Shown here: positions 32,805-42,249 of the stretch, one piece after another
Position numbering within the stretch: the first letter of the stretch is position 1
Layout of the letters: every line of letters starts with the position of its first letter
Origin: Neoechinorhynchus agilis
Taxonomy: Eukaryota > Acanthocephala
Assembly: GCA_051530055.1 (NCBI GenBank)
Contig: CM121343.1
Span: 6,882,001-6,946,000, forward strand
Reading direction: 5' to 3'
DNA: 64,000 nt
Program-made: the position numbers and the translations under genes
Notes under the pieces: model-generated
Databases searched by the model: none
What the model saw: the letters and a program-made list of their open reading frames with translations, nothing else
Told to the model about the DNA's origin: nothing

Positions 32805-33584
32805 TCAACAACGGCAAGCGTTGCACTTATTGCAAACGTTTTGAGCTGCGTTCTTGTAACAAGAACGTAAGGGAGCCGAAATTGGTTTACGAATAACGTT
32901 CCCCTGTTTTTGGATGCTTGAACAGGTTTTGGAACTTCTTTCCTGACAAATCGGTTTTCGTACAGTGTCCTGGCGACTTTCCTGGATTGAACTTTGCGCG
33001 ATCTCCGATTTTGGTTGGATAAATGTTATTCGAATCGCTGGAATCGCAACGGCATGCGCTGAGGACGAGCTTTTCACCGATGGATCACAAACTGACTCCG
33101 GTTCGCGAGCTTCCTGCGGTTCATAGAATTGTGCTGGCTCACAAACTGACTCCGGTTCATAGAATTGTTCTGGTTCGCAAACTGATTCCGGTTCATAGAA
33201 TTGTGCCGGCTCGCAAATTGACTCCGGTTCATAGAATTGCTCCGGTTCGCAGACTTCCTTCGGTTCACAAACTGACTTCGGACTGAACGCTGAAGTCCTT
33301 TGAGAACAACTTTGACAAACTGGCTCCGATTCGTCGAATTGTGCTGGTTCACAGATTGGTGCTTTTTGCGCTTTCATTCTCTGGGCAGGTTCCGGTTTAC
33401 AAACTGCAAGTTCGGGACTGTTTGGTGTTCGTTGGACCACAACTTTGAATGTTTTAACGATATTTTTAGCTGGTTCGGCAGCGCAGATTGGTTCTTGTCT
33501 ACATTCTGCTGGAGAACAGCAGTCTCCGTAGCAGGATGCAATGGCGATTAAAGCGGAAGCAAAAAAGAGAGCGCTGAAGTTCAT
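32805..33584 (-). CDS. Secreted Cys/Glu/Pro repeat protein, copy 1
   Basis: 259 aa in one exon. Residues 1-18 form a signal peptide (MNFSALFFASALIAIASCYG). The mature protein has Cys pairs near both ends (DCCSPAECRQ; CNKCNACRC). Its middle (about 105-160) is made of about four 12-residue repeats of the type CEPEQFYEPESV. A basic Ser/Gln-rich part follows. Regular Cys with Tyr-Glu-Pro spacing suggests an extracellular structural or adhesive protein cross-linked by disulphides (eggshell, cuticle or glue), which is inference only. A strong TATA box stands 57 nt before the ATG. The copy at 53143-53922 differs at three residues seen in the first 25 (S4N, A10T-like, S/Y after CC). Confidence 0.85.
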   Translation of the reverse strand: MNFSALFFASALIAIASCYGDCCSPAECRQEPICAAEPAKNIVKTFKVVVQRTPNSPELAVCKPEPAQRMKAQKAPICEPAQFDESEPVCQSCSQRTSAFSPKSVCEPKEVCEPEQFYEPESICEPAQFYEPESVCEPEQFYEPESVCEPAQFYEPQEAREPESVCDPSVKSSSSAHAVAIPAIRITFIQPKSEIAQSSIQESRQDTVRKPICQERSSKTCSSIQKQGNVIRKPISAPLRSCYKNAAQNVCNKCNACRC

Positions 33585-33640
33585 TTGAGTTCACGAGTTT
33601 GCTATTGATGATCAATGATCAATCGACTCGATCTGCCCCC

Positions 33641-33647
33641 TTTTATA
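33641..33647 (-). promoter_or_regulatory. TATA box of Cys-rich gene copy 1
   Basis: On the minus strand GGGTATAAAAGGGGGCAG; TATAAAA is a consensus TATA box with GC-rich flanks, 57-63 nt before the ATG. A TCATTGATCATCAATAG palindrome-like stretch lies between it and the ATG. Identical at 53979-53985. Such a promoter suits a strongly, tissue-specifically expressed gene. Confidence 0.8.
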
Positions 33648-33679
33648 CCCAAGGAGTTTTGTAAACATGTCGCGAAAAC

Positions 33680-33920
33680 GTTGTTCATAAGTTTCAATTT
33701 AACTTAGCGATAATCACTCAGAAAATTGATTTATATTGAAAATTTTCGGCCTTTTCGTTGGCCTTCTTCAGTCAGATCTACAACTAAAAGGAACGTTATC
33801 AATTAGTTTATCCGGTGGGACTCGTAGATTGAGTTTGTAGTCAGCTTTGTTGCCAACAAAAGTATCTGTTTGCTGGATCATGATGGCTTCCATGGTCACT
33901 CTGTCGCGTCTTACGTGCTA
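33680..33920 (-). mobile_element. Insert resembling a Penelope-like element 3' fragment
   Basis: Present in module E copy 1 but absent at the matching point of copy 2 (near 54010). Minus-strand reading gives VRRDRVTMEAIMIQQTDTFV, reminiscent of the end of a GIY-YIG endonuclease (EAIxI..), then a stop and CTGAAGAAGGCC, a string common near the end of such elements. The match is weak. Confidence 0.35.
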
Positions 33921-34296
33921 GAATTTATCTCGTAAACGTCGCCTAGTTTCTGTACTTTAAGTTTATTTCCGGTGCATTTTATTTAACTTCGATTTATGGC
34001 TTTATACAATCGTTGATTTTTCAGGTCTTTGCGATATGATTTGTTCAGTTTTTCAACTTTTTCAAATTCATCTTTGTTTCAAAATCTTTATGATAAGTAG
34101 AAGATAAAACAAAATAAGTTAAAATGCTTAAGAATTGCTGACTTTGTAGGATTCTTAAAAAAAGTCGAGACATTTAATAATTATAATTTTTCTCAGATTT
34201 AAATGCATCCTTTTTCAATCAACTTCATGTAAAAATTATTTTTTTGGTATTATCAAACGTTCAATGCGTTGTTCGCATAGTCGTCCATTCAATCAC

Positions 34297-36179
34297 TGTT
34301 CACAAATTAAATGTTTTCAAAAATGGATTTTTTAAAACTTTGAACGATACCATTGACCAGGTACGCCGAGAAATGATTATTTTGTCTCAGTATTGCAATG
34401 ATTTACGATCCAAAAATGGAAGGATGGCTAAAGACGTCTTTACTTATAAAGCTGTTTCGTCCACAAGCGCTGGTTATTAGGCGAGCAACTACGAGCAATC
34501 TTCTTGAACTTTGTGAAGATATAAAGTCCAATTTGCCGAATGAAATGATGGATCAAGTAGAAAAAGAAGTTGATTTGTGTAAACGTGTCCTCGATACAGA
34601 CTTAATCCATTCAAGACGAGACAATTTAATTGCAATGCAACAATAATCCGTCGGCACCAAATAATGGTCAGCTAACCTCCAGCTATCAAGGATCTTCAAA
34701 TATTCCATCAACAATCCGCACTGATCAACGTGCAAAGTTTCCTTCGAATGAATATTTTGTGAATCAAATGCGACCTCAGCGTCCTCGAGGACGTCAACTG
34801 GGTACCAAAAAAGTGTGAAAGTGCACCGAATATTGAAGAACCAAATCTTATTTTGTACCGAGCCAACGGTTTTTCAGTTACGTCGATCAATTGAGACAAG
34901 TTCGGGAGGAAGGAAAAAGTGTAGAAGCGGATAATAAAGAAGATGGCGGATTAGCTTTGGATTACTCTGTCAATTGCCGACTGCCTGCATCCACAAAAAG
35001 ATCAAACTTGTGATGTTAAGAAACTCGTTAAGAAACTCGTTAAGAAACTCGTTAAGATAATCAATCTCAATCATGAGAGATGCGTGAATTCCGTTGCTTT
35101 CTCACCAGCTCTAAACGGTAGGTTCGCTGAATGTACTTTTTTCTTTACAAAAAAATTAACCGAATAGTTTATTGTATTTTTATCATTTTTAAACCCATTT
35201 CTCCGCTATTGCTAATGTTTCTTCGGGTAGAATGTGATATTTTTTCGTAAAATATTTTTCATTTTTAAAAATGGATACCGGTGCACAAATACCAATGTGT
35301 CATTTATAATTGTTTTTAAACGCTTTGGTAAATTTTAGTTGCTGTTTTTGTTGTCCAATTGCGTTCGGTAAATCTGTCTACCGACTACGCCTATTCACTG
35401 GGTCGACCTTCATTGAAACTTTGGTCATTGTCGTCAATTTTAAGCGATCAAAATCCGACACTAAGAACTATGGAATGCGTTGCCACTATTGATTGTCTGG
35501 GTGAAAACGTCCTAATAAAAGCGGCTAAGATGTTTAATTGTTCTTCGGCGATGTTAATCGGTGGATGCGATTCTAAAATTGCGCAAGTTGAAATAAAGGG
35601 CCCTTCGACTCGAACCATTGGATTTTATACAACCAACTCACCAGCATGCGCTTCACTTGCTGTTTCCATTAATTCACGTCGAGGATTCTCATTGTATGAA
35701 GGTGGTAAACTCGAAGTATGGAATATACCAGAGCAAAAGACACTTTATGAGATCTCAGTTCACCAGAACGGAGCCACTTGTGTGGATACTTCAATAAACA
35801 ACTACAGTGTCTTTACTGGCGGCCTGGATCAACTCGCTCTTGAATGGGACGAACGCCGTTTCGATCGACCTGTAAAAGATTATTCATTTAACAGCGATGC
35901 CCTCGGCGTCCAGATCGGACCAAAGAATGATCACTTTGTTGCCTGCTTAGCCGATGGAACCGTAGATGTTGTATCGATCGCCATCGAGGGAAAACGTCAC
36001 GAAATTGGACGGCATGAAGTGGGTCAGATGGAGCAGTAAAAGGTTGGAAGACTAAAGGATTATGCCAGATTTTCCAACTCGATTTGCCAAGAGCTGCTTT
36101 GTCTTGTGAAATTAGCAAAGACGGCAAATATTTAATTGTAGGTACTGTGGATCGAATGGCTGTGATTCGTAAAGTCTAA
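34297..36179 (+). pseudogene. Groucho/TLE-like corepressor relic
   Basis: Pieces in TLE order: a Q-domain-like helix (FKTLNDTIDQVRREMIILSQ, then after a frame change LLELCEDIKSNLPNEMMDQV); a linker; INLNHERCVNSVAFSP before a GT..AG intron (about 35120-35339); and the WD40 propeller (35359-36039) with TNSPACASLAVS, NGATCVDTSINNYSVFTGGL and DFTS-like blades. After another frame change comes GWKTKGLCQIFQ and ALSCEISKDGKYLIVGTVDR to the stop at 36179. The final blades match TLE SCDISVDDKYIVTGSGDK. About 20 residues of one blade are missing and there are at least two frame breaks. It is likely a dead or very divergent paralogue. Its 5' end coincides with the end of module E, so the duplication may have cut off its promoter. 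Confidence 0.65.
35014..35056 (+). repeat. Short tandem repeat, 12-bp unit
   Basis: GTTAAGAAACTC is repeated about three and a half times, adding VKKL units in the relic frame just before the first WD40 blade. Slippage-type expansion. Confidence 0.85.
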
Positions 36180-36299
36180 CATTGATTTTGGCCCACTTTA
36201 ATTGCCTATTAAATTTTTAATGTCTCAGCTAAATTTAAAACGTATCAAATTGTGCCATCTGCGATTCGATAGAAGTTATTTTATAGGTCCTTCAGCTTA

Positions 36300-38710
36300 A
36301 AGCAACAACTCAGATTCGTAGAAGGTTCAATAGGTAAACTTAATTTGAACGAAGAGAAACCGACGACACCGATGCCGTCCTCTCGCTTCGCTTCGAAACT
36401 GGATGCTAGACAACAATATGAAGACGACCATAGGAAACTCCTGAATATATCGACTCCATGGGGATTGTTCCGGTACCGGAGGATGTCGTTCGGGCTAAGT
36501 TGCGCTCCGCAGATATTCCAGAAATTTATAGACAATTTATTGATAGATATCCCAAGTACCGGAGCTTATCTCGACGATATAATTATCTCCGGAGAGAATG
36601 ACGCAGAACATCTCCAAAATTTAAAGGCAGTGCTCGAGAGACTTGAGGAGGCAGGGATAGGCATCAAGAGAGATAAATGTAGATTTATGGAAGCACAGGT
36701 GCGATATTTGGGGCACAGCTTAGAAGACGGGAAAATAAAACCGCAGGGAGAAGAGGTGACTGCGATAACGTCGGCGCGATACCCACGAAATAAAAAAGAG
36801 CTTAAGTCGTTCATGGGTATGGTCAACTATCTAGAACGCTTCATTCCCGAATCGCAATTCCACTGCAGGGGGATTGCATGAGTTACTGAAACAAGGAGTT
36901 CCATGGAAATGGGGAAAGGATGAGAAGGACATCTTCGATGGAGTAAAGCGAGCGGTCCAAAATCACAAGGTATTAGTACCTTTCGATATCAAAAGAATGA
37001 CTGTGCTGACATACGACGCAAGCGAAGAAGGAATTGGTGCGGGATTGTTCCATAAGAAGGAAGATGGAAGCAAAGAACCGATCATGTTTGTATCCCGGAC
37101 ACTTACCTCAGCGGAAAAGAAATACGCGACTATAGAAAAGGAAGCTTTAGCAATCGTCAGCTCAATCAAGAGGTTCCACCAATTCCTATATGGACATCGA
37201 TTCATCTTAGAGACCGATCACAAACCCCTGAAGCATATTTTTGGAATGCGGAGAGATTTGTCCAAGATGACGAATAATCGACTGGTACGCTTGGGCCTGT
37301 TCTTGGATCAATACGACTTTGAGATCGAATATGTTCAAGGAGTCGAGAACAAACGTGCTGATTTTTTGTCGAGATTTCCGGTAGACCCTCCAAAGCAGAA
37401 ATACTCATAGGAGGAGACAATAACGCTACGAATGGTGCAAGAGAAGGTGGAGGCTTGCGGTTTAACGAAGTCAAGATTGAAAGCGGAATCGATTAAAGAT
37501 CGTCAACTGGTAAGGATTGGACGATATTTGCAGCTCGGATGGCCGAAAACGATACTCGATAAGGTCAGGCAGTTCGCTGCCCGAGCAGGTGAGTTATCCT
37601 GCGAAAACGGCATTGTCATGCATTTACAAAGAATTGTCATCCCATTTTCTCTGAGAAAGGAAGTGTTAGATATGTTACATCGTGGTCATCCACGAATTGA
37701 AGGCACAAAAGCTCTATGCCGATATTACGCATGGTGGCCCGGTATAGAGGATGACATACGGCGGAAGGTAGAAGGTTGCGAACGGTGCCAAATAGCCCGA
37801 CCAAATATTCAACAACTGCCGCTTATACCTTGGGACGATCCGGCGGAAGTGTGGGAGCGCGTGCACATCGATTTGGCGGGACCGACAAACTCCAAGATGT
37901 ATTTGGCGATCGTAGATGCAAGGAGTAAGTGGCCCGAGGTTTGGTTCTTCAATACATGCAAAATAACATCCGAAATGGTGATCGATCGGATGAGGGAAAC
38001 ATTTGCTCGATTCGGGACTCCAAAGAAAATTGTGAGCGATAACGGGTCTCAATTTATGTCACAACACTTCAAGGCGTTTTGCGAAGAAAATGGGATCGAG
38101 ACCATAAAGGCGAGTCCCTACCACCCACAAACGAATGGTTTGGTAGAACGATTTATAGGAACCCTTAAACGACGCGGAATGGCAGGGGAAGGAATGGATA
38201 CTCGAAGGGCACTTACGGAATTTCTACAAACATACCGAAACACGCATCATGCAATCACAGGGAAAGCTCCAGCAGAAATGATGTTAGGGAGGAGGATGAA
38301 TACAGTGTTCGACAATATCAGACCAAATACAGAGGAAACAGTGCGAAACAGGACAGCGCGAAGACATAGGCAGAGACCGGATGGGCGTTATCGCGAGTTT
38401 GGGAAGGCAATGAAGTGTGGTGGAAAAAGGAAGAGCTGGGGAATGGCAAATGGGAGTCGTGGAGCAACGATCAGGACCGGTGTCCTACCGAATCGTGGAT
38501 AAAAAAGGAACGCAAAATAGGGCGCACGGGGATTTCGTGAGGCAAAGAAGGCTACGAAGAATGTGAACAAGAAAAGTATAAAGTAAGCATAAAGGTTGAA
38601 GAGGAATAACTTCAAAGGAAGGTTGAGTTCCATGCAGAAGGTGGAGGTGAAGTCAGGAAATCAGGGCAGGCCGAGGCGCAACCGAAGTTAAAGAAGGACG
38701 AAGACCGAGA
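36300..38710 (+). mobile_element. Ty3/gypsy-type LTR retrotransposon pol fossil
   Basis: Parts in order: reverse transcriptase palm (about 36345-36880; YLDD box), RNase H (about 36880-37400; TDHKPL), integrase with zinc-binding N terminus and DDE core (about 37430-38460; the SDNGSQF box). The RT-RNase H-integrase order defines the Ty3/gypsy group. The copy is broken, with a handful of breaks, and incomplete: no gag, protease or LTR pair was found. The right edge abuts module A at about 38713. Moderate decay suggests middle age. Confidence 0.9.
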
Positions 38711-39149
38711 TCGGGAATGGTTGTCCGGATTGTCCACAGAAGAGCGCTTAGACGAATCTTGACAAGAATCTGGATATCAAGAAACACCGGGGACACATCG
38801 TGCCCAGGGAAGTCAGTGGAAACAAATGGCCGACAAGATTCCATTTACCCTCGAAGCATCGTGGTCTACGAGATCATCAGTGAACGATGTTTGGCCGATG
38901 ACAATCGAGGGGGTCATCAATATCGGCAAAACTGAACGGCCTATGAATCCATGTTCGTAACAAACTGAATCCGGACGCAAAATCACGGCTAAATCATTGG
39001 CAAAAAGCACAACACAAAGTGCCACAGCGACGGAGCAACTCTCGAAGCAAGCTAGGCTTGTGGCCAATGAATCCATGGAATTATTGCTGAGGCACTACTT
39101 ATATTCCGGATGGTTGAAGAGGGAATGTGTTTCCGCCGACAATGCGAGA

Positions 39150-39600
39150 AAGAGCTTTGTACACCAGTTTGACAAAGCCCAAGAAATTCATTAGAATATC
39201 CAACCTTGACCACCCAAGGATAGTTCTATCTTAAAACTTCTTCAAAGGAAAGCATTTAAGGTCCATCGCAATAAATCTCTAGACTTTCCCCGTTTACAAA
39301 CAGCACTAAGTAACAAGATACTTGATGCCCGCAAAAATTTCCTTTCCTCCGAAATTCGTTTAGGTGGCGAGCCGCTGAGGACATTCTCAGTCCATGCAAT
39401 CGTGATCCCTTCCCAAACTTGTCCTCTTCTGAACTGGAACATTTCCTATACTCTACTAATCAGAATCTCTGCCCTGACTAAAATTATCAGAGAAGTCCTC
39501 TAACATCTCAAGAAATTACCTCTTAACAAACTGAGTTTTTTATTTGCTAACGATTTCATGGAAGATCTCAATCGCAAACATAATTGAATCAAGAAACATG
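39150..39600 (+). mobile_element. LINE fragment within module A (copy 1)
   Basis: Frames read KPKKFIRISNLDHPRI, then FKVHRNKSLDFPRLQTALSN, KILDARKNFLSSEIRLG and LNKLSFLFANDFMEDLNR. This is the endonuclease-RT linker of the same LINE family as 19420-19660. It is flanked by direct repeats of CGTGCCCAGGGAAGTCAGTGG at 38800 and 39610. Duplicated at 55310-55760. Confidence 0.6.
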
Positions 39601-39649
39601 TCTAGCATCGTGCCCAGGGAAGTCAGTGGACACAAATGGCACACAATCG

Positions 39650-39790
39650 TCTACTACTAACAAACAAACTGATGATGAACACGACGAGGTTCGAAACGTC
39701 TTTAATAAATAATCATTTACCGCGGGTGTAGACTTCTAAACAATAATTCCAATCACATTTCCGGGTACCTCACATATCGACAATTACAAA
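39650..39790 (+). repeat. Dispersed repeat X in module A, copy 1
   Basis: ACGACGAGGTTCGAAACGTC, ACCGCGGGTGTAGACTTCTA and GGTACCTCACATATCGAC. Related to the ACSL intron insert and duplicated at 55810-55945. Unclassified. Confidence 0.5.
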
Positions 39791-40074
39791 AAAATTAAAT
39801 AATAAAACGAGTTATTCTTCTTCTATCATTTAAAATCAATCTTATAGCTTTCCATACGATTCCGTTAAATCTCTCCCCTTGTCCCTTGCCGAATGGATGC
39901 TATTGGTCCGAATGGCTACAAACTGTTCCCTGATGAAAGTAAGGAAGGAGCGTTGTATTAGTGGCTAAGTCAGGAGCTCTAAAAATTGAATTTGCTCAAC
40001 ATGGACACTGGATCGCACTTGCTGACGAAGTGTCTTTAAATACAAAAGCGAACGGGTATCCACAGTATTCGTCA

Positions 40075-40721
40075 AGGAGGGAGGCTGCGATTGCTGAAAT
40101 AAAATTTACCTTCTCTCAATGTAGTCAATTTAATCATTAATCTTCAATTCTGTGAGTTAGCGAAACAGTGACTTACGGTTTTTTTTGAATTTCCTATCAT
40201 TCTGTTTGGAATTCTCTGGATTTTGTGCTTTCGCAGTGCCAAGCGTCGTTCTCTCTTTAATTACGAATTTTAATCTAAAACGATGAAATGAGTGCGTTAA
40301 CGTATTTTAAACTCTTATTGAAAGAAGAGAACAACTCAATAAATGGATAAACCTTTAAAGCTCCGTTCACGTGCCTCAAAGATTAGAGTAAGAGGTGAGT
40401 TTTGCTAACTTACTGATTTCAATTTCAAGAAATGCCGAGAAGATACTCGTCGCATTGAAGAAATCACTGTTACTTTTATTTTAGATCCGCATTAAATAGA
40501 TAATATAAATTAAATCGAGGCTCTCTCCGAAGATTGATTGCGCTACATAAAAATCGTTAAAAGTTTATTGTCGCCAGTAATTCGAGAATATCTCTAAAGA
40601 ATACATATTTGCGTCCTCCGAGGCAATTGATTCCTCCAGCATCTTAAAAATAAGAAGGACATTTCACGTTTCATTTTAAATATTTCCTTTTAATTCTTTT
40701 CAAGTAAGTAAAAATATTCAA
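40075..40721. repeat. Module B, copy 1
   Basis: 647 bp starting AAGGAGGGAGGCTGCGATTG, repeated at 48412-49059 and 56234-56882. No open frame with protein character. Acts as the left neighbour of module C in three of its four occurrences. Confidence 0.85.
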
Positions 40722-40845
40722 GTGAAAAGCCAGCATTCAACTTTTTTAAATTCTGTGAATATTTTAATTGATTAAAAAATCATTCATGTCTTTTGTGAGG
40801 CGAGTGTAAAAAGATGAAATTTATTTTTACCAAAATGACAATTTC

Positions 40846-41175
40846 TCACTTCGACAAAATCATTCTCCTCTTTTTCAAAGCGAATACAGCAATCCGAGCA
40901 TGATTTGATTGTAGACCAAATTTTTCAATCAATAAATTAATTTTTTGTGTCGTCGAATGATTTTTTAGCATCTCTTCTAAAGCAACGATCGAATCTATTC
41001 CGCTTTCTTCGAATTTATGAAGACTTCGTTTTCCTACTCCTGGAACACAAAGCAGATCCTTGTGATCGAATTCGCGATTAAGAAAGCAATCGATCTTTGC
41101 CGAAAAAAAGAATTGATCCATGTTTGGATCCACCTCCTTACAGCATTTTTCGGATCTCGTTTCGTTTTCGGTCAT
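40846..41175 (-). CDS. BAF-like (barrier-to-autointegration factor) protein, open copy
   Basis: 109 aa from ATG 41175. Residues about 30-109 align over their whole length with BAF/BANF1: FLNREFDHKDLLCVPGVGKR corresponds to the FVAEP..AGIGEVLGKKL helix-hairpin-helix, FEESGIDSIVALEEML to EERGFDKAYVVLGQFL, and GLQSNHARIAVFAL to GANAKQSRDCFGCL. BAF binds DNA without sequence preference through the hairpin and bridges chromatin to LEM proteins. The hairpin glycines are kept, while the terminal W..L of BAF is replaced by KKRRM. A polar N-terminal extension of about 25 residues is unusual. This is one of four copies and the only one whose frame is open from MTENET, owing to a seven-A run. Confidence 0.5.
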   Translation of the reverse strand: MTENETRSEKCCKEVDPNMDQFFFSAKIDCFLNREFDHKDLLCVPGVGKRSLHKFEESGIDSIVALEEMLKNHSTTQKINLLIEKFGLQSNHARIAVFALKKRRMILSK

Positions 41176-41529
41176 CGGTGAATTCGATTTTGTCAATGAT
41201 GAGCCATTAAGTGTGCATAATGTTGCTATGGCAACGCAACCGAGATGCTGGCAGTACGCGAACCCCAAATTTTTCTTGAACTAGCAATGTTTTCGCAATC
41301 TACCGTTGCAACGGTTTGTGGCAGACTGTAAACCCTTTCAAGGACCTCTGCTTCTTCACATCCATCATAAACAACCAAATAAAGAAATCAACGAAGTGTC
41401 CCATAATCTATATACGGAGATTCCGACTAAAAGGTGGCCGCAAACGATTGTTATTCAATCTAATCTCATGCTTCCGAGACCGATCCTTTATCAACGCTAC
41501 TTGGCCCATTGGCTAAAAACGACTAAAAA

Positions 41530-41830
41530 CGACATCCCTAAGGGAGAAGGACATCGTGGAAACTCGGTTCGGATTCGGTAGCTTTGAGAAATCCCCTAAA
41601 AACGTGAGCTTTGCGTAGGACCTCTCCAAACGAATTGTCGAAGGGGGACACCCGGTCTTGATGAGGGTAACGAGGGACGTACCAGTCTCTGGAATGCGAA
41701 AAGGCGTGTCCAAGATATTTCGGTATTTGCCTCGAGACTGTCGCTCAGCTGAAGCGCCCTTCGGGATCCGCTTGAGGATGTTTCTGAGCAAAACGCGCAC
41801 GATCTCCAGCGACGACCTGCCAACCTCTGT
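41530..41830 (-). mobile_element. RLE retrotransposon 5' region piece, inverted
   Basis: Minus-strand frame reads LEIVRVLLRNILKRIPKGAS and NILDTPFRIPETGTSLVTLI, matching the segment before the RT of the element at 42250-44985 (DIVRVLPRNVLKRITKGAR). It lies head to head with the 3' piece that follows. Confidence 0.65.
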
Positions 41831-42190
41831 AGGGACGACGGGGATAGACCTGATGGGGTGACCGCATTTCCGTGGCGGGAGAGCAAATGCCTCTTCTGGG
41901 ACGCCACTTGTGTCGATACACTCGCGGCCAGCAATCTCAAGTTCTCGGTGGTTCAAGCTGGAGGTGCAGCGAGCGCTGTGGAAGGACGGAAAACGGCGAA
42001 ATACCTCGATTTAGCCCGGGACCATGTATTTGTGCCTTTTGGGGTTGAGACCTACGGATCTCTTGGCAGTGAGGCTCTTCAACTCCTGAGGGATCTGAAG
42101 CGACGCCTTCAGGTAAAAACCGGTGCAAAATATCAGCATCGCCGCGTGGAGAGGCAGCACGGCAAGCATTCGGGCCACAATTGAGGACGA
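41800..42190 (+). mobile_element. RLE retrotransposon 3' nuclease piece
   Basis: NLCRDDGDRPDGVTAFPWRE and CLFWDATCVDTLAASNL give the restriction-like endonuclease signature (RPD..WDATC), followed by YLDLARDHVFVPFGVETYGS and RDLKRRLQ. Of all copies this nuclease core is the best kept at sequence level, but it lacks the RT. Confidence 0.75.
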
Positions 42191-42249
42191 GGACGGCGAA
42201 TAATGATGTTTATATCTTAAAAATAAAAAAGATTATGCCTCATTCTGGA

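Larger units (their letters stand above)
28845..34296. repeat. Segmental duplication, modules C-D-E, copy 1
   Basis: About 5.45 kb nearly identical to 49060-54405. Differences: copy 1 has a PLE-like insert of about 235 bp near 33680-33920; copy 2 has an RLE piece (51110-51340) replacing array sequence. Sharp ends: start GTGAAAAGCCAGCATTCAAC, end CATTCAATCAC. Carries a BAF-like copy, repeated small ORFs, an RLE fragment and the Cys-rich secreted gene. Confidence 0.9.
38713..41518. repeat. Segmental duplication, modules A-B-C, copy 1
   Basis: About 2.8 kb nearly identical to 54871-57678. Starts at CGGGAATGGTTGTCC and ends at TTGGCTAAAAACGA, where an RLE fragment begins. Contains LINE debris (module A), the B module, the open BAF-like gene and an ORF1-like piece. 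Confidence 0.9.

Noticed and set aside
33023-33286. Plus-strand repeat ORF (VHRIVLVRKLIP type repeats) opposite the Cys-rich gene, also at 53361.
   Set aside because: Shadow of the 36-bp coding repeat of the minus-strand gene, which has signal peptide, TATA box and cysteines.
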